Shown: positions 48,498 to 60,112 of the stretch, piece by piece | Layout of the letters: each line of letters begins with the position of its first letter | Numbering within the stretch: the stretch's first letter is position 1 | Origin: Saccopteryx bilineata | Taxonomy: Eukaryota; Chordata; Mammalia; Chiroptera; Emballonuridae | DNA: 64,000 nucleotides | Direction: 5' to 3' | Assembly: GCF_036850765.1 (NCBI RefSeq) | Contig: NC_089490.1 | Coordinates: 293,738,982-293,802,981, forward strand | Position numbers and translations under genes: made by a program | The notes under the pieces: generated by a model | The model's input: the letters and a program-made list of their open reading frames with translations, nothing else | Database searches by the model: none | Told to the model about the DNA's origin: nothing

Positions 48498-49230
48498 GGT
48501 AACTAGTGAGAGAATTTTAAGAGCTATAGTGAAGGGATAGATCATAGGCCATCTGTGTTTGCTAATTGATTTTACAAAAAGAAACAGTAAACTTTCTCAT
48601 ATCTTTATTTTAAAAGTTAGATGCTCACTAAAGTTGGAATCCTACCTTCTTCCCATATGTTTCCAAGGGACATTTCAAAGGGATGATTTCCAACTACTGG
48701 TCTGCAAAAAGTACAGCCTTTTAAGTAGATTTACATATGTCTCCATGGGGCAGAGAAATAATTTACAAGCTGCCTGTCAAAAATTAGGCAAGCTAAAGAG
48801 AACATTTAAGGCTGCCTTAGTGAATCTAAAAATGTGAATATTATGGCTGAGTTATTGAACATTTAATTGTATTTAAGTTTGGTTAAGGTAAATTTAAAAT
48901 TAATTAGCCACATGTGGTTTGGTTAAGTTATGATCACTTGTTCAAATTTTTAATCTGTTAAAATATATTTGACTTAAAGACAGTCTACATTCCCAGAATC
49001 TTTTTTAATAAACAAAACATAGAAAAAAAACCCAAAAAACTAAACCAAACTTATAAATATTGCTGTGAAATTATGTTTTTAAAATATACAAAAAAAAAAA
49101 AAAAAAGGAATAGGAGAAACAAAACAAACCAACCATGAATCCAATAGAATGCCAAAAAGTTGTGAATACACTATATCCAATTAGGTTTATAAGAAAAACA
49201 AAATAATGTTTTATCACTTGGTTCTTTGTT
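48498..49230. other. Unique sequence
   Basis: Includes A-runs near 49020-49105. The 92-residue frame at 48559-48837 shows no recognisable domain. Confidence 0.5.
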
Positions 49231-49250
49231 ACTATAACATATCATTTTTA

Positions 49251-49623
49251 TTATTATTTTTTTTTTGTATTTTTCCGAAGTTGGAAATGGGGAGGCAGTC
49301 AGACAGACTCCCATATGCGCCCTACCAGGATCCACCTGGCACGCCCACCAGGGGATGCTTTGCCCATCTGGGGCGTTGCTCTGTTGCAACCAGAGCCATT
49401 CTAGCACCTGAGGTAGAGGCCATGGAGCCATCCTCAGTGCCCGGGCCAACTTTGCTCCAGTGGAGCCTTGGCTGCAGGAGGGAAAAGAGAGACAGAGAGG
49501 AAGGAGAGGGGGAAGGGTGGAGAAGCAGATGGGCGCTTCTCCTGTGTGCCCTGGTCAGGAATCAAACCTGGGACTCCTGCACGCCAGGCCGACGCTCTAC
49601 CACTGAGCCAACCAGCCAGGGCC
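49251..49623 (-). mobile_element. Group A SINE, minus strand
   Basis: Older single-unit form (GCCCATCTGGGGCGTTGCTC). Target-site duplication TATAACATATCATTTTTA (49233-49250) against TATAACACATCATTTTA (49624-49640). Head complement ends GAGCCAACCAGCCAGGGCC. Confidence 0.95.
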
Positions 49624-49684
49624 TATAACACATCATTTTATTAAATCAAAGAAGGATATTATGTGAGAGGCTGGATAAAACACC

Positions 49685-49690
<6 letters not shown>

Positions 49691-49716
<26 letters not shown>

Positions 49717-49989
49717 TGAGATAGACAGACTCCTGCATGCGCCCTAATGGGATTCAACCTGGCAGCCCCAGTCTGGGCTTGATGCTTGAATTAACCAAGC
49801 TATCCTCAATGCCTAGGGCTAATGCTTGACCCAATCAAGCCACTGGCTTGAGGGGAATAGGGAGAGAAGAGAGAGAGAGAGGGGAAGAGGAGCAGATGGC
49901 TGCTGCTCATGTCTGCCCTGACAGGGCATGGAACTGGAACCTCCGCACACCAGGCCCAAGCTCTAACCATTGAGCAAACCATCCAGGGC
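49691..49989 (-). mobile_element. Group E SINE, minus strand
   Basis: Long T tract then AGACAGACTCCTGCATGCGC. The middle (GACCCAATCAAGCCACTGGC) is shared with 6015-6282 and absent from group A. Ends CAAACCATCCAGGGC. It sits only 67 bp from the previous SINE. No target-site duplication visible. Confidence 0.82.
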
Positions 49990-50848
49990 AGATAGAACTC
50001 CTTCTTAAGAGATATTACAATCTAGAAAAGTAAAGCTCCAAGTAGAGAGATGATCCAGATGTAGGGCTTGGCTTTGCCACCTGCTTGCTGTATATGGCAC
50101 CTTGACCAATTAGTGTAATTTCTATTTCATAAAGTTGTAGAGGGTAAAAAGCTCTGATGCATTTAAAGCAATTTACTGAGTGCTTGGCAAATGATAAATC
50201 CTCAATTTATATTATTATATTATATTTATTATATTATATTATATTAATTATATCTACTAATTTGCTTTCCACTTCAGTGTTAGCTTTCCCAGGGCCCTTC
50301 TTTGTTTTCTTTCCTCTTACTATCATGGGCAACATCATTCATTATCAAGGAAGATTGCATCAGATTGGACTGGCAATTCTCTCTTACAGCTTGCATCTCT
50401 ATAAAGTTCCAGCCTCATCTGTACCCTCCTCAGTTACCTCTGGACTAGGCTGTCCTTGGAAAGATCACTCTATCAAATTTAAGATAGCTACCACCATCTT
50501 CTCACTTCCTAGCAAGATGTGCATTTATTCATATTATGTTCTGTATCTGTCACCTTCTTTTAATTTCCCCTTCCACTGTTTGAATTAAATTTCCATCTGC
50601 TCTTTCCCAAGCTACAGTTTCCCAATTAATCCTTCATTTCTTCAATTTAGTCAATGAGCATCATTTACTGTGGCTAAAATGTTTTATTAGGTTTTCAAGC
50701 CCTTCAGAATCACGACCTGCCATGTTTATTCATTCTTGAATCTCTTCATTCTGACGGACTCATTTTAGTCTCAGGCCACTCCCCAAACTGCTATTATTTC
50801 CCAAGGCCCAAGAAACCCAAGGATTTTTCTCAGATTTTTATCTTTATA
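49990..50848. other. Mostly unique; possible L2 debris
   Basis: An (TATTA)n-like AT stretch at about 50206-50253. The plus strand from about 50270 to 50790 is pyrimidine-rich, with phrases such as AATCTCTTCATTCTGACGGA, and might be a decayed LINE L2, but no diagnostic 3' end was seen. The 143-residue frame at 50157-50588 matches nothing known to me. Confidence 0.35.
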
Positions 50849-50864
50849 TACACTCTTATCTTTT

Positions 50865-51252
50865 TTTTTTTTTTTTTTTTTTTGTATTTTTCCGAGGCTG
50901 GAAGCAGGGAGACAGTCAGACAGACTCCCGCATGCGCCCGACCGGGATCCACCGGGCACGCCCACCAGGGGCAATGCTCTGCCCACCAGGGGGCGATGCT
51001 CTTCCCCTGGAGGGGGGTGTCACTCTGCCGCGACCAGAGCTGCTCTAGCGCCTGGGGCAGAGGCCAAGGAGCCATCCCCAGCGCCCGGGCCATCTTTGCT
51101 CCAATGGAGCCTTGGCTGCGGGAGGGGAAGAGAGAGACAGAGAGGAAAGGGGGGGGGGGGTGGAGAAGCAAATGGGTGCTTCTCCTATGTGCCCTGGCCG
51201 GGAATCGAACCCGGGTCCCCCACACGCCAGGCCGACGCTCTACCGCTGGGCC
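50865..51252 (-). mobile_element. Group A SINE, minus strand, head truncated
   Basis: Young-looking copy with the double internal unit (GCCCACCAGGGG repeated) and a G-run at about 51150-51160. The outer tRNA head is missing (ends CTACCGCTGGGC). It is still bounded by a perfect 16-bp target-site duplication TACACTCTTATCTTTT (50849-50864 and 51253-51268), so it inserted already 5'-truncated. Confidence 0.95.
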
Positions 51253-51268
51253 TACACTCTTATCTTTT

Positions 51269-52689
51269 ACTTAAGTCTTCCCTCCTTTCTCATCTGGAAA
51301 AATACTGATTTTACCTTATGTAAGACCCAACTAAATTGTTATCGCCTATATGAAAATCTGTCTACCCAAAACATTTGCATATTGAATTTCTTCTCTATAC
51401 TTAGAAAGCTTGGCTAAAATATTTTATCAAATTGTAAATGTTTTCATGCTTTTTTCCCTGAATTGCATTGTGAGCACTAAGTAAGTAGTTATTGTTTTTT
51501 TAATTTCTGCACATTCACATAAAAACTTGTCTCAACTAATCTTTATATGCATGACTATTATTTCAAAATCTGTGCATAATTTAGGAAAATATATTACTAA
51601 GGATTATTTAGCTTTGATAACGTATAGTCTATTAAAAAACATCTTTTAAAAATATTTGTTACATACAATTGTGAAAATAAGACCAAATCTATAACAACTA
51701 AATATAGATACTGGTTTAATAATTAAAATTTAATTCAATGTAAAAAAATTTATAATTATTTAATTTAAATATTGAATAATTTATATTTTATTATTTTAAC
51801 TTTTCAGACATTCTTTCAAGCTTTGAATGTTCACAGGCATTTTGTCTTTTTAATATGCTCTAACATTTTAGAGGCTAGGTCGCCATCTGGTGGAAATTTT
51901 AAGTTTTAATTAAAAGGCCTAAAACAATTTTGTGTAACTTGTTTATGTTGTTATGAGCATGTTAATAAAAATTCTGGTTGCACAGCAGAATATATATTAA
52001 ATTAATGAGCTGAAATATAATGGAAAATAAAAGCAAATAAGTTTTAAAATTAGACAAGTGTGTTCTTGCTTGCTTTACCCATCCATTTGTACAGCAATAA
52101 ATTTAACATTGTGAATTTTATGAAAGCCATAAAAGCTCAACAAATAGAGCAATAACCTATTGGTGACTATTTGATTTTACTTAAGCATTTTTATTATAAA
52201 TCATAAACCAAGATTTGCTTTTGCTGATAACATGCAATTTTTAAAATCTCTAAATTTCTATTAGTTTTGTTTTAGTCTCATTTACATATCTTTCAAAACT
52301 GATCATGTACATTGTTTTTAAAGAGGTAAATTATTGGGAACAATTTTAATGATTGGTAGATTTTTTTTCCTAAGATTTCAGAGATCATGTCCCCAGTACA
52401 ATTATTGACGTTATCTCAAAAGGCAGTGCATTTTCATCTAGTAGGATAGTGTACTTGTTGCATACTTTTTTTCAAAAACATTAAAATTTAATATTATCAT
52501 AATGGAATGTTTGCTGAGACATTCTAAGCTTGACAGAGATGATTTATGCATCTAAAAATATAACTAAATTGCACAAAGCCCTTGAGGAAAACAAGGAGCA
52601 GAATGTGTTAGGGGAATGAAAGACTCCTTGTGAAGTATGTAAGCTCAAAAGTAGTCCCAGGTCAGTAATTTATTAACTGTGTGGTATGA
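51269..52689. other. AT-rich unique sequence
   Basis: Nothing recognised; highly AT-rich around 51600-51810. Confidence 0.5.
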
Positions 52690-52950
52690 ATAATAATGAC
52701 AATAAATATAATTTAATACTAACATAAGTATTAGTATTTATAAACTATAATGTAAAGCAGCTTCAAATAACATATTATTAAATCCTCACAGCAATCACGT
52801 AGTCCAAGTTCCCTGATCCTCTGGATTGTATATATGCAAAACAAATTCCAGGGTACAAGGCAACTTTCCCAAGTTCAAAGAGCTAGTACTATATGATTCA
52901 GGTGAATAATTCAAGCAGATTGCCTAAGGTTCAATTTGCCTACTGAAAAA
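52690..52950 (+). mobile_element. MIR remnant
   Basis: ATTATTAAATCCTCACAGCA, AGGCAACTTTCCCAAGTTCA and AAGAGCTAGTACTATATGAT follow MIR order with decay between them. Confidence 0.65.
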
Positions 52951-53289
52951 AAAAATCTCTTGAATAAATTCAAGATTTTTATTTCTTGTGCGATTGAATC
53001 ATAATTATTACAGTATCAATTAATGTGTTACAGATTTATTTTATGCATATTTGTTTTATTAGCCATCTATAATACATAGATAATATTATAGAATTGTAAT
53101 ATAAACAGGAATCCAGAAAAATGTCTGTGCTTAGTTTAAATAAATTAAAACAACAAGCCATTACCATTTTTATGGTTCACACTCTAGAAGCCTCCAGGTG
53201 TTAATCTATATTTATAATAGTCTTCTGCAACCAACTTGGATGTAAGCCTTATCATAAAATTTGTCATAATGATCTCTTTGACTTTCCTT

Positions 53290-53612
53290 TTTGTGTGTGT
53301 TGAGTGACAGAGACAGAGAGAGACAGAGAGAGGGACAAATTGGGACAGACAGGAAGGGAGAGAGATGGGAAACATCATTTTTTTGTTGTGGCACCTTAAT
53401 TGTTCATTGATTGCTTTCTCATATGTGCCTTGACCGGAGGGCTGCAGCAGACCGAGTGACCCCTTGCTCGAGCCAGCGACCTTGGGCTCAAGCTGGTGAG
53501 CCTTGTTCAAACCAGATGAGCCTACGCTCAAGTTGGCAATCTTGGGGTTTCGAACCTGGGTCCTCCATGTCCCAGTTCAACGCTCTATCCACTGCACTAC
53601 TGCCTGATCAGG
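53290..53612 (-). mobile_element. Group B SINE, minus strand
   Basis: Reverse-oriented full copy: GA-rich start, TTCATTGATTGCTTTCTCAT, TTGGGCTCAAGCTGGTGAGC, GGTTTCGAACCTGGGTCC (B-box complement) and CTGCCTGATCAGGC. Target-site duplication CTCTTTGACTTTCCTT (53274-53289) against CTCTTTGATTTTCTT (53613-53627). Confidence 0.95.
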
Positions 53613-53627
53613 CTCTTTGATTTTCTT

Positions 53628-54109
53628 AAAAATTATATCACTTATGTATTCATGCTTAAATACAATTGAGTTTTGCCTGTTTTTCTTATTTAATCACATT
53701 GCATGTTACTCGATGTCATGTTTGCTTTCATCAATATGTTTTTAAAATATCTAATATTGTAAAGATCAGTTTATTTTTATTGTCCTATGATAATAGATTG
53801 TATTCATTTGAAATAATTTAATTATTTATCTTATTACTGATGGTTTTAGGTTTTCCTCCAACCTATTTCTTAGCTCTGTTATGAAATAATGCAGTGGGAT
53901 TTCTGTGTCATAAGTAATGTATATCTTTAAATTTACGCTCTATTTTTAATCCAATCTTCAATTTGATTGGACCAACCTAATTTCTCACCCACAGAGTGAA
54001 ATATATCATTTATTTTGCTAATTGTTATTATGGTGGTTGTTTTCATTTGTTTTTCTTTGATCTTAACATGGTTTAACAGTCTTCCAAAATATGTCAAACA
54101 TCTCATAGG

Positions 54110-54146
<37 letters not shown>

Positions 54147-55500
54147 TATAGATAGACAGATAGATAACTCAATTTCTAACAGTGAAGCAATGGATTAGAA
54201 ACATTCCTATTTAATTTCTGATTATCCAATGACACATTTGTTTTTGAGTTAATCTCTTCTTATATGCCTTACTTAATCTGGTGCTACCCCTGTGAAATGC
54301 ACTTAGCAAAGTACTGTAAGAGATCAGCTCAGAAACAAATGTGCCATTGAATAACTGGAAACAAAAAAGACTAAATCAAAAAGGTTTAAAGATTTAAACA
54401 TTTTTCAACAACTAAATAACAAAATATAATATTAAAAACTTTGATTAATAAAATTTAATTAAACTCAACCTCTCTACACAGACCAAATCAAAGATGTTAA
54501 CAATTATCCTACTATTAATACCTAAGAGTGAGTTATGGTCAATAAATTCATTAAATTGCAGGAAAATTAAGGACTCAAGGATGATATTAAAGGAGCACCT
54601 TGTCCTCCAAACACTGATAGAATCAAGGTCTCTGAAAGTAAGTTGAAAAAGAAAAATACATGGAAACAAAAAGGCAGAAAAAAATAGGAAAATATGAATG
54701 GGGAGAGAGGATTAATTTTCCCATTGACAGAAAGAATAGAAGATGTCAAGGATGGATGGGGGAATGGGATTATTGATTAAAAAAGGAAAACACATAGGCT
54801 AGATATTTGTTTTGTTTTTAGTAAGCCTGATCATCTAAAAACCTTTAACACTTTTACAGAATGTGCTTGGAGTTTCACAGTAGATGCCCAATATACTGTC
54901 AGAATATAAGAAGTCAAGATGTGCAGATATCAGTACTGTAGGTTTAATAAACTAAAACCCCAAATGCCTTAAAGATGAAGTTTCACAGCTATACAAGAAA
55001 ACCGATACATTGGCCAGAATAAGCATTTAAATTAAAATAGATTTACTGCCCTCACCCAGAAGCGAAAACCTGGTGATAGGCTTAGGTGACTCTACTATAA
55101 TGTGACTCCAACAAAGAATAGGAGGTTTGTTTCCTCATAGCTTACATCTCATAACCATACAAAGAAAAACCAAAAATCTAATTAGATTTAGCTAGCATGT
55201 CTGCAACTTCCTGAAGTTTAACATTTTAAGCAACTCCAAAGCATACTCTTACAATGGTGAATGCCAACCCCTGGGACCTCGTGAAGCTCTGGAAGTGTGT
55301 GATTTGCCCAGAAAACTACATGACGTTTATTTTCTTTCTCCATCCACTTTCTTTTCTCTTCCAAACATCTCCTTCCTCCAAAGAGCTTCAGGGTCCTCAA
55401 AATATCAGAAAAGACAAAGCATTGTCAAACTCATATCCCATTTCTTTGCTCACTTTAAAATCAGTAAAACCTAACCTGTAATATCTTTTTCTAATTACGT
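53628..55500. other. AT-rich unique sequence
   Basis: Contains the GATA microsatellite listed next. Frames at 54445-54749 and 55218-55481 show no domain. No exon or RNA gene argued. Confidence 0.5.
54109..54167. repeat. (GATA)n microsatellite
   Basis: About nine uninterrupted GATA units followed by interrupted GATA/GACA units. Confidence 0.96.
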
Positions 55501-55507
55501 GTGTGCT

Positions 55508-55642
55508 GTTTGTTTGTTTTGAGATAGGTAGGGAAAGAGAGAGACAGGAACATCAGCTGCTCTTGTATGTCCCCTGTCTGACTGAGGAATCAAACTTGCA
55601 ACCTTCACGTTTTGCATGTTGCTCCAACCGAGATCTACAGGG
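55508..55642 (-). mobile_element. Group D SINE, minus strand
   Basis: GAGATAGGTAGGGAAAGAGA, CTCTTGTATGTCCCCTG, a decayed B-box complement and GAGATCTACAGGG head end. Directly followed by a second SINE. Confidence 0.75.
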
Positions 55643-55833
55643 TTTACTATTTATTGACTTTTTGAGAGACAAAGAGAAGAAGGGAGAGAGAGGGAAGAGA
55701 GAGGGGAAGCATTTGTTTTTCAACTCATTTATGCATTCTTTGGTTGCTTCCTGCGTGTGCCCTTACTGGGAATCAAACCTGCAACTTTATTGTTTCAGGA
55801 TGAGGCTCATAACCAACTGAGCTAACCCGGCCA
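55643..55833 (-). mobile_element. Group D SINE, minus strand, second of a tandem pair
   Basis: GAGAGACAAAGAGAAGAAGG, TTCCTGCGTGTGCCCTTACT, AACCAACTGAGCTAACCCGG. Abuts a truncated LTR on its right, with no unique spacer. Confidence 0.75.
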
Positions 55834-56106
55834 GTTTGTGGAGGAGAAGGAGATGGGGAATAGAAGCGAATAAGGCAGGTGAGGTGGAAGCCTTTGATTC
55901 TAGGAAAACTTGGATGAGTCAGTAGCTTTGTGAACTCTGAATGAGTGGGTTTTGGAGCCCAGTGTATGTTTTACTCTATTGCCGGGTGCAAGCTAGAATA
56001 AAGGACAATGGACCGCCAGCTTTTGGCTCAATTGTTTCTCTATGATCCGTCCGGATCGAATGCGTTGGCCAGGCAGCTGTGAGGAAAGCCGCTAATACTG
56101 GCTACA
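55834..56106 (+). mobile_element. ERV LTR, 5'-truncated, same family as 183-930
   Basis: Aligns to the minus strand of 183-480 over its whole length. Shared blocks include GAGAAGGAGATGGGGAA, CTTTGATTCTAGGAAA, AGTCAGTAGCTTTGTGA and TTTTGGAGCCCAGTGT. It has a canonical AATAAA polyadenylation signal (55997-56002) where the other copy has ATTAAA. Ends ...ACTGGCTACA at 56106. The U3 and TATA parts are missing, cut off at the neighbouring SINE. No coding capacity. Confidence 0.8.
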
Positions 56107-56514
56107 CGGAGTGCTTATTGGGATATAAACCTAAGTAAAATAGAATATGAAGAACATATTATTTTTAAGAGAAGTGAACTACTGTTAATACCAGGAATCT
56201 AGATATATTATAGTTTGTCAACATAGCTCCATATCTGTAATAATCTGTGAGCTCTCAGTGCTCTGTAAGCAGTAGTTAGATGACTGAAACTTCTTAGTGC
56301 CTAAAGGGTTACATTGTACACTTCATATGTAACAAACACAAAAATGAAAAAGGGAGACCCCCATTAGGGTGTAGAAATAAGGAGCAGAGAAAAAAATGGC
56401 CTCAAACAAAGAGCATACCCCAAACACCACTATAGGATAGAGTTATAATTCCAACTGGTATTATAGAATCACTCTGGATAACTAACTATTTTGATTTTTA
56501 TATTCTTTTTTAAT
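56107..56514. other. Unique sequence
   Basis: Nothing recognised. Confidence 0.5.
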
Positions 56515-56665
56515 TAGAACCCTTTTCTTAAATATGGTAAAAGTATATATATAATTGACCTTTATAATTTTTTACGTGTATAATTCAGTGACATTAAGTA
56601 CTTTCACAATGTTGTGTAACCATCACCACTATTTCAAAAAAAATTTAATCTACTTTTCTTTCTCT
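56515..56665 (+). mobile_element. LINE-1 3'-UTR fragment
   Basis: Contains ATAATTCAGTGACATTAAGT, TTTCACAATGTTGTGTAACC and ATCACCACTATTTC, a well-known conserved piece of older L1 3' regions. Decayed on both sides. Confidence 0.75.
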
Positions 56666-59334
56666 GTGAATCCACAAACTTTTCCTGAATAAGAGTATTC
56701 ATTTCCATTTTACTGTCTCATTTCTTCCAATTCTAATCAATGTGTGGGAAGATAATAACTGTTCCTTTCCATTTATAGTTCTTTGGGTCCAGGGTGATAT
56801 TACAGCACTGGATGAAACATTTAGATCATGTTCCTGAGAAAGGGGTGAGTTTATTTAGCCTGAATGAGGAATCATGAGCTGACTATCTTGTGAATAGATA
56901 GATTGACTGAGATACAGTTTGATATTGTTCAAAAAATTTTCCAGCATTTTTCTTTGCAACAGCCTGATATGATCACACACCTTTATCTCTTTTTAGAAAT
57001 TTGATGTGGCCATGTGACTTGCTATGGACAATGCAATAAAAGCAGAGGTAATGTATATCTTGTAGGGTTAGAATCTTGAAGAGCCAGGTTGTATTTTACC
57101 ACATTCACTTCCCACTGCATTGGTTGTCGTAGATGCATGTATTGAGATCAAATTTACATCAATTTGAATTCCTAAGTCACTCTATGAGCAGAAACGTTTA
57201 ATAACCTATGTAGAATATGGAATGCAAGTAAAATGTAAATTTTTGTTTGTTAAGCAAGTAAAATTTTGGAGTTGTATGATACTACAATATTACCCCCCCC
57301 ACTGTGATTGTTACCATAAAAATACGTGTTTTTTAACCATTTGTAAAATTGTGCTACCCTTTCTAATTCTTGTGAATAAAAGGATAAACATCAGGACTCC
57401 TTTATTCTACTTCTCACTTCTATGTTACTGCTTCTGTATTTATCTGCCTCTATTTTAAATGTACTATATACTGTTTTAAATAGTTAAGGCTTGTTATGAT
57501 TAACCCATGTATGTACCCCTTTTATCATTCTTTATTTCTTAAACTACATCAGAATTTTCATTTGAAATTCTAATCCTCCTGACTGAAGTGCAGACTTACT
57601 GAGTAATTGGTTTTGATGTGGACATGGTATGTATTGCTTAGGTTAGACATTCTTTGCTTAAAAAGAAATTATGGCTATACTAATATTTCATAATACATTC
57701 AAGCTGCTTCTATTAAACATCAAAAATAATGATTTGATTTTGTTATTAAAGATAAAAGAAATTTTACCAAACTATTTGTATTCTCTCCAAAGAACAAATA
57801 ATTAATTTGTTTACTTATTCTTTGTAAAAATTGTTTTAGAAAAATATTGATAGTGTTTAGCAAGAAGGTGTGGAAGGATTTGAGAGTAGTTTATACTTGT
57901 TCTTTTCACGAGGGATGTAAGCTCACTTTGAATCAATTAGGAAGATACAAAATGTGTTCTGAAGGTTAGACCAAGCATGTTGAGAAGGACATTTTTACTT
58001 AAGAATTACAGTTCGATGATTCTAGATCAAAGACTTAAAAGAAGGGCCTAGAAGAAGTTCTCCAGGGCTAATTAATTACCATGTGTTATGAGGAAATAAA
58101 TGAAGTTGCAGCTTATTGATCTTTTCCCTCCAGTAATGGCAGCTGTGCTGTAGGCTATATATCTGCTCAATATTAACAACATAGCTGCTGATAGTGACAA
58201 GTGAACACTTTTACTTCTGGGTTTTATTTTAACTGAAGGGAATACAATCCAATGATCTTAGTGAAATGTTGTAGCCAGTAGTTAAAACACAGATATATAC
58301 TTATAAACCTACTTACACAGAGTTACATGGAGAATACAAATGATCTCTGAGGTCCATTTATTTTCCTAAGGTTTTATTGTGAAGTAGGTACCCTAATGGT
58401 GAGGGTAAGGTTTAGTGTATTGATAACATTTCTGTTATATGTTCTTATTTTTCTCTAGCAGTAATATTCTATTTTCATTATTTTTCAAGTTAATCTAGTT
58501 TGTGTTCTCAGGATGAACCTTTATTTTTTTCCCCTAACATTATTTCTAAACTTTCCATTATATTTAAAAATTCATCACTATTTATCACACCATTTTAAAT
58601 AATTTTGTCTTGCCCAGCTGATCCAAGTGTAATATGATATAATGATTATAATCATTGTACTGTAATACTATATACCACTTAATGTACAGAAGAAAATGAA
58701 AATTTGTTATTTTTAAATTGCCAGCAGTTGACTCTTCTTCAGTGAAGAAATTAAAATTCATTATGTGAGGATAAATTACACTTTGTTTTTTATAAGGAGT
58801 AAAATCTGTCAAGCCAAAAAAGTAGCAAATGGGTCTTATGATGATGTAAGCATAATTTTAATATCTTAGCCTTAACTGTAGTGAAGAACTTGAACACAAT
58901 GAGAAGTTAAACTGCTCAGCATATTTATGTGAAAATTTGTTCATTTGTGGTATTCGTTGTAGTTTTACAGGTTATCTTAAATTTTATAAAAGTTGAAACT
59001 TCAAGAAAAAATGGGGGAAAAGGAAATTAATTTTCCCTTTTCTCTTTGGTTCAATAACTCTTAGTAAAAGTGTGGATTACGGGTTAAGGGGAGTAGTCAA
59101 AGGAACAATCACTAGGAGAGATAGGCTGCTTGCTACAAAGGGGTGGCCAGTGAGAAAATAAGCAGAGGTGATGAGGTCAAGAACATCATTAATGGGATGT
59201 CAAAAAAAGTGCTTCAAGGTCCAGTATTATCTAATATACAATATAAACTTTCAGTTTTTGAACAGCACTTTCCACCTGTTGACCAGAAACCTTCTTGTAA
59301 ATTTTTGTTAAAAATCATTAAATTAACATTTGAG
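56666..59334. other. Unique sequence with possible ancient repeat at 56930-57150
   Basis: Around 57000, TGATGTGGCCATGTGACTTG and CAATGCAATAAAAGCAGAGG look like an old eutherian interspersed repeat (compare 28.1 and 35.2 kb), family not identified. The rest shows nothing. The frames at 57222-57458, 58585-58812 and 59143-59364 have no domain. Confidence 0.4.
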
Positions 59335-59502
59335 GGTGATGGAGGACGATCTCTCTTTGGGTGATGGGTATGCAACAGAACTAAATGACAAGATAACCTG
59401 GAAATGTTTTCTTTGAATATATGTACCCTGATTTATTGATGTCACCCCATTAAAATAAAAATTTATTTATTAAAACAAACAAACAAACAAAAACCCCAAA
59501 AA
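59335..59502 (+). mobile_element. Very short 5'-truncated LINE-1 insertion
   Basis: Only 168 bp of L1-like 3' end (GGTGATGGGTATGCAACAGA; ATGTACCCTGATTTATTGAT; GTCACCCCATTAAAATAAAA) plus an A-rich tail with CAAA units. Perfect 10-bp target-site duplication AACATTTGAG at 59325-59334 and 59503-59512, which fixes both ends. Confidence 0.85.
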
Positions 59503-59512
59503 AACATTTGAG

Positions 59513-59785
59513 TAAAGTTTTCTATATCCACATTTGGTTTGAAATAGCATTCTTTACAACAGAAGGGAAGCAGCTAGTTAATAGATACCCAAGTAACATT
59601 TGTAGAACCTCACACACTATTTTTTGAGGATTGACAGAAAAATTGAAAGGCTACAAATTTTTAAAATGCTTTATTGTCATGAGTGATTTATTTCCAAACT
59701 CTGATATTCTGATTAATTTGAAACACGATATCCAGAATCCTTTCTTGCTTGCCATTTGCCATTGTTTTGTTTTAAATATACTTCG
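59513..59785. other. Unique sequence
   Basis: Nothing recognised. Confidence 0.5.
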
Positions 59786-59791
59786 TTATGC

Positions 59792-60112
59792 TGTGGGTGG
59801 AGCACAGAGCACATTCCTAGCAGTTGTGGCTGATGCAATGCTGTGAGAATACTCCAGCTCCCAGATGCCTCCTGGGCATACCCAGGAAGGAAGCTCGCCC
59901 GCTATAAGAAAGTGACTTAGCGCCAACCACACAGCTCCCTGATTTTTTCAGCCATTGGCTATGAAGGACACCCTGTAACATCCTATTGGCTGAACCCACG
60001 TATATAAGCTAGATTACTTCCTGAGTAAAGTGGATCTGCATCACTGAACCTGGTCCCCAGAGTCGGGTTTTTGTGTCTCCATCATCCTCAGCCCCGGCAG
60101 GACTTGTCTACA
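59792..60112 (+). mobile_element. Complete solo LTR (class II-like ERV)
   Basis: 321 bp starting TGTGGGTGGAGCACAGAGCA and ending GGCAGGACTTGTCTACA. It is flanked by a perfect 6-bp target-site duplication TTATGC (59786-59791 and 60113-60118). TG..CA ends with 6-bp duplications are typical of class II (ERVK/beta-like) elements. Promoter-like signals in order: inverted CCAAT (ATTGGCT) at 59953-59959 and 59983-59989, TATATAAG at 60001-60008, then a short R/U5. Being solo, the provirus has been lost by LTR-LTR recombination. No viral genes are present. Confidence 0.88.
60001..60008 (+). promoter_or_regulatory. TATA box of the solo LTR
   Basis: TATATAAG preceded at about 12-18 bp by ATTGGCT. This gives a standard LTR promoter layout with predicted start about 25-30 bp downstream. 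Whether it is active cannot be told from sequence. Confidence 0.6.

Noticed and set aside
53411..53620. Small protein on the plus strand
   Set aside because: Complement of the group B SINE at 53290-53612.
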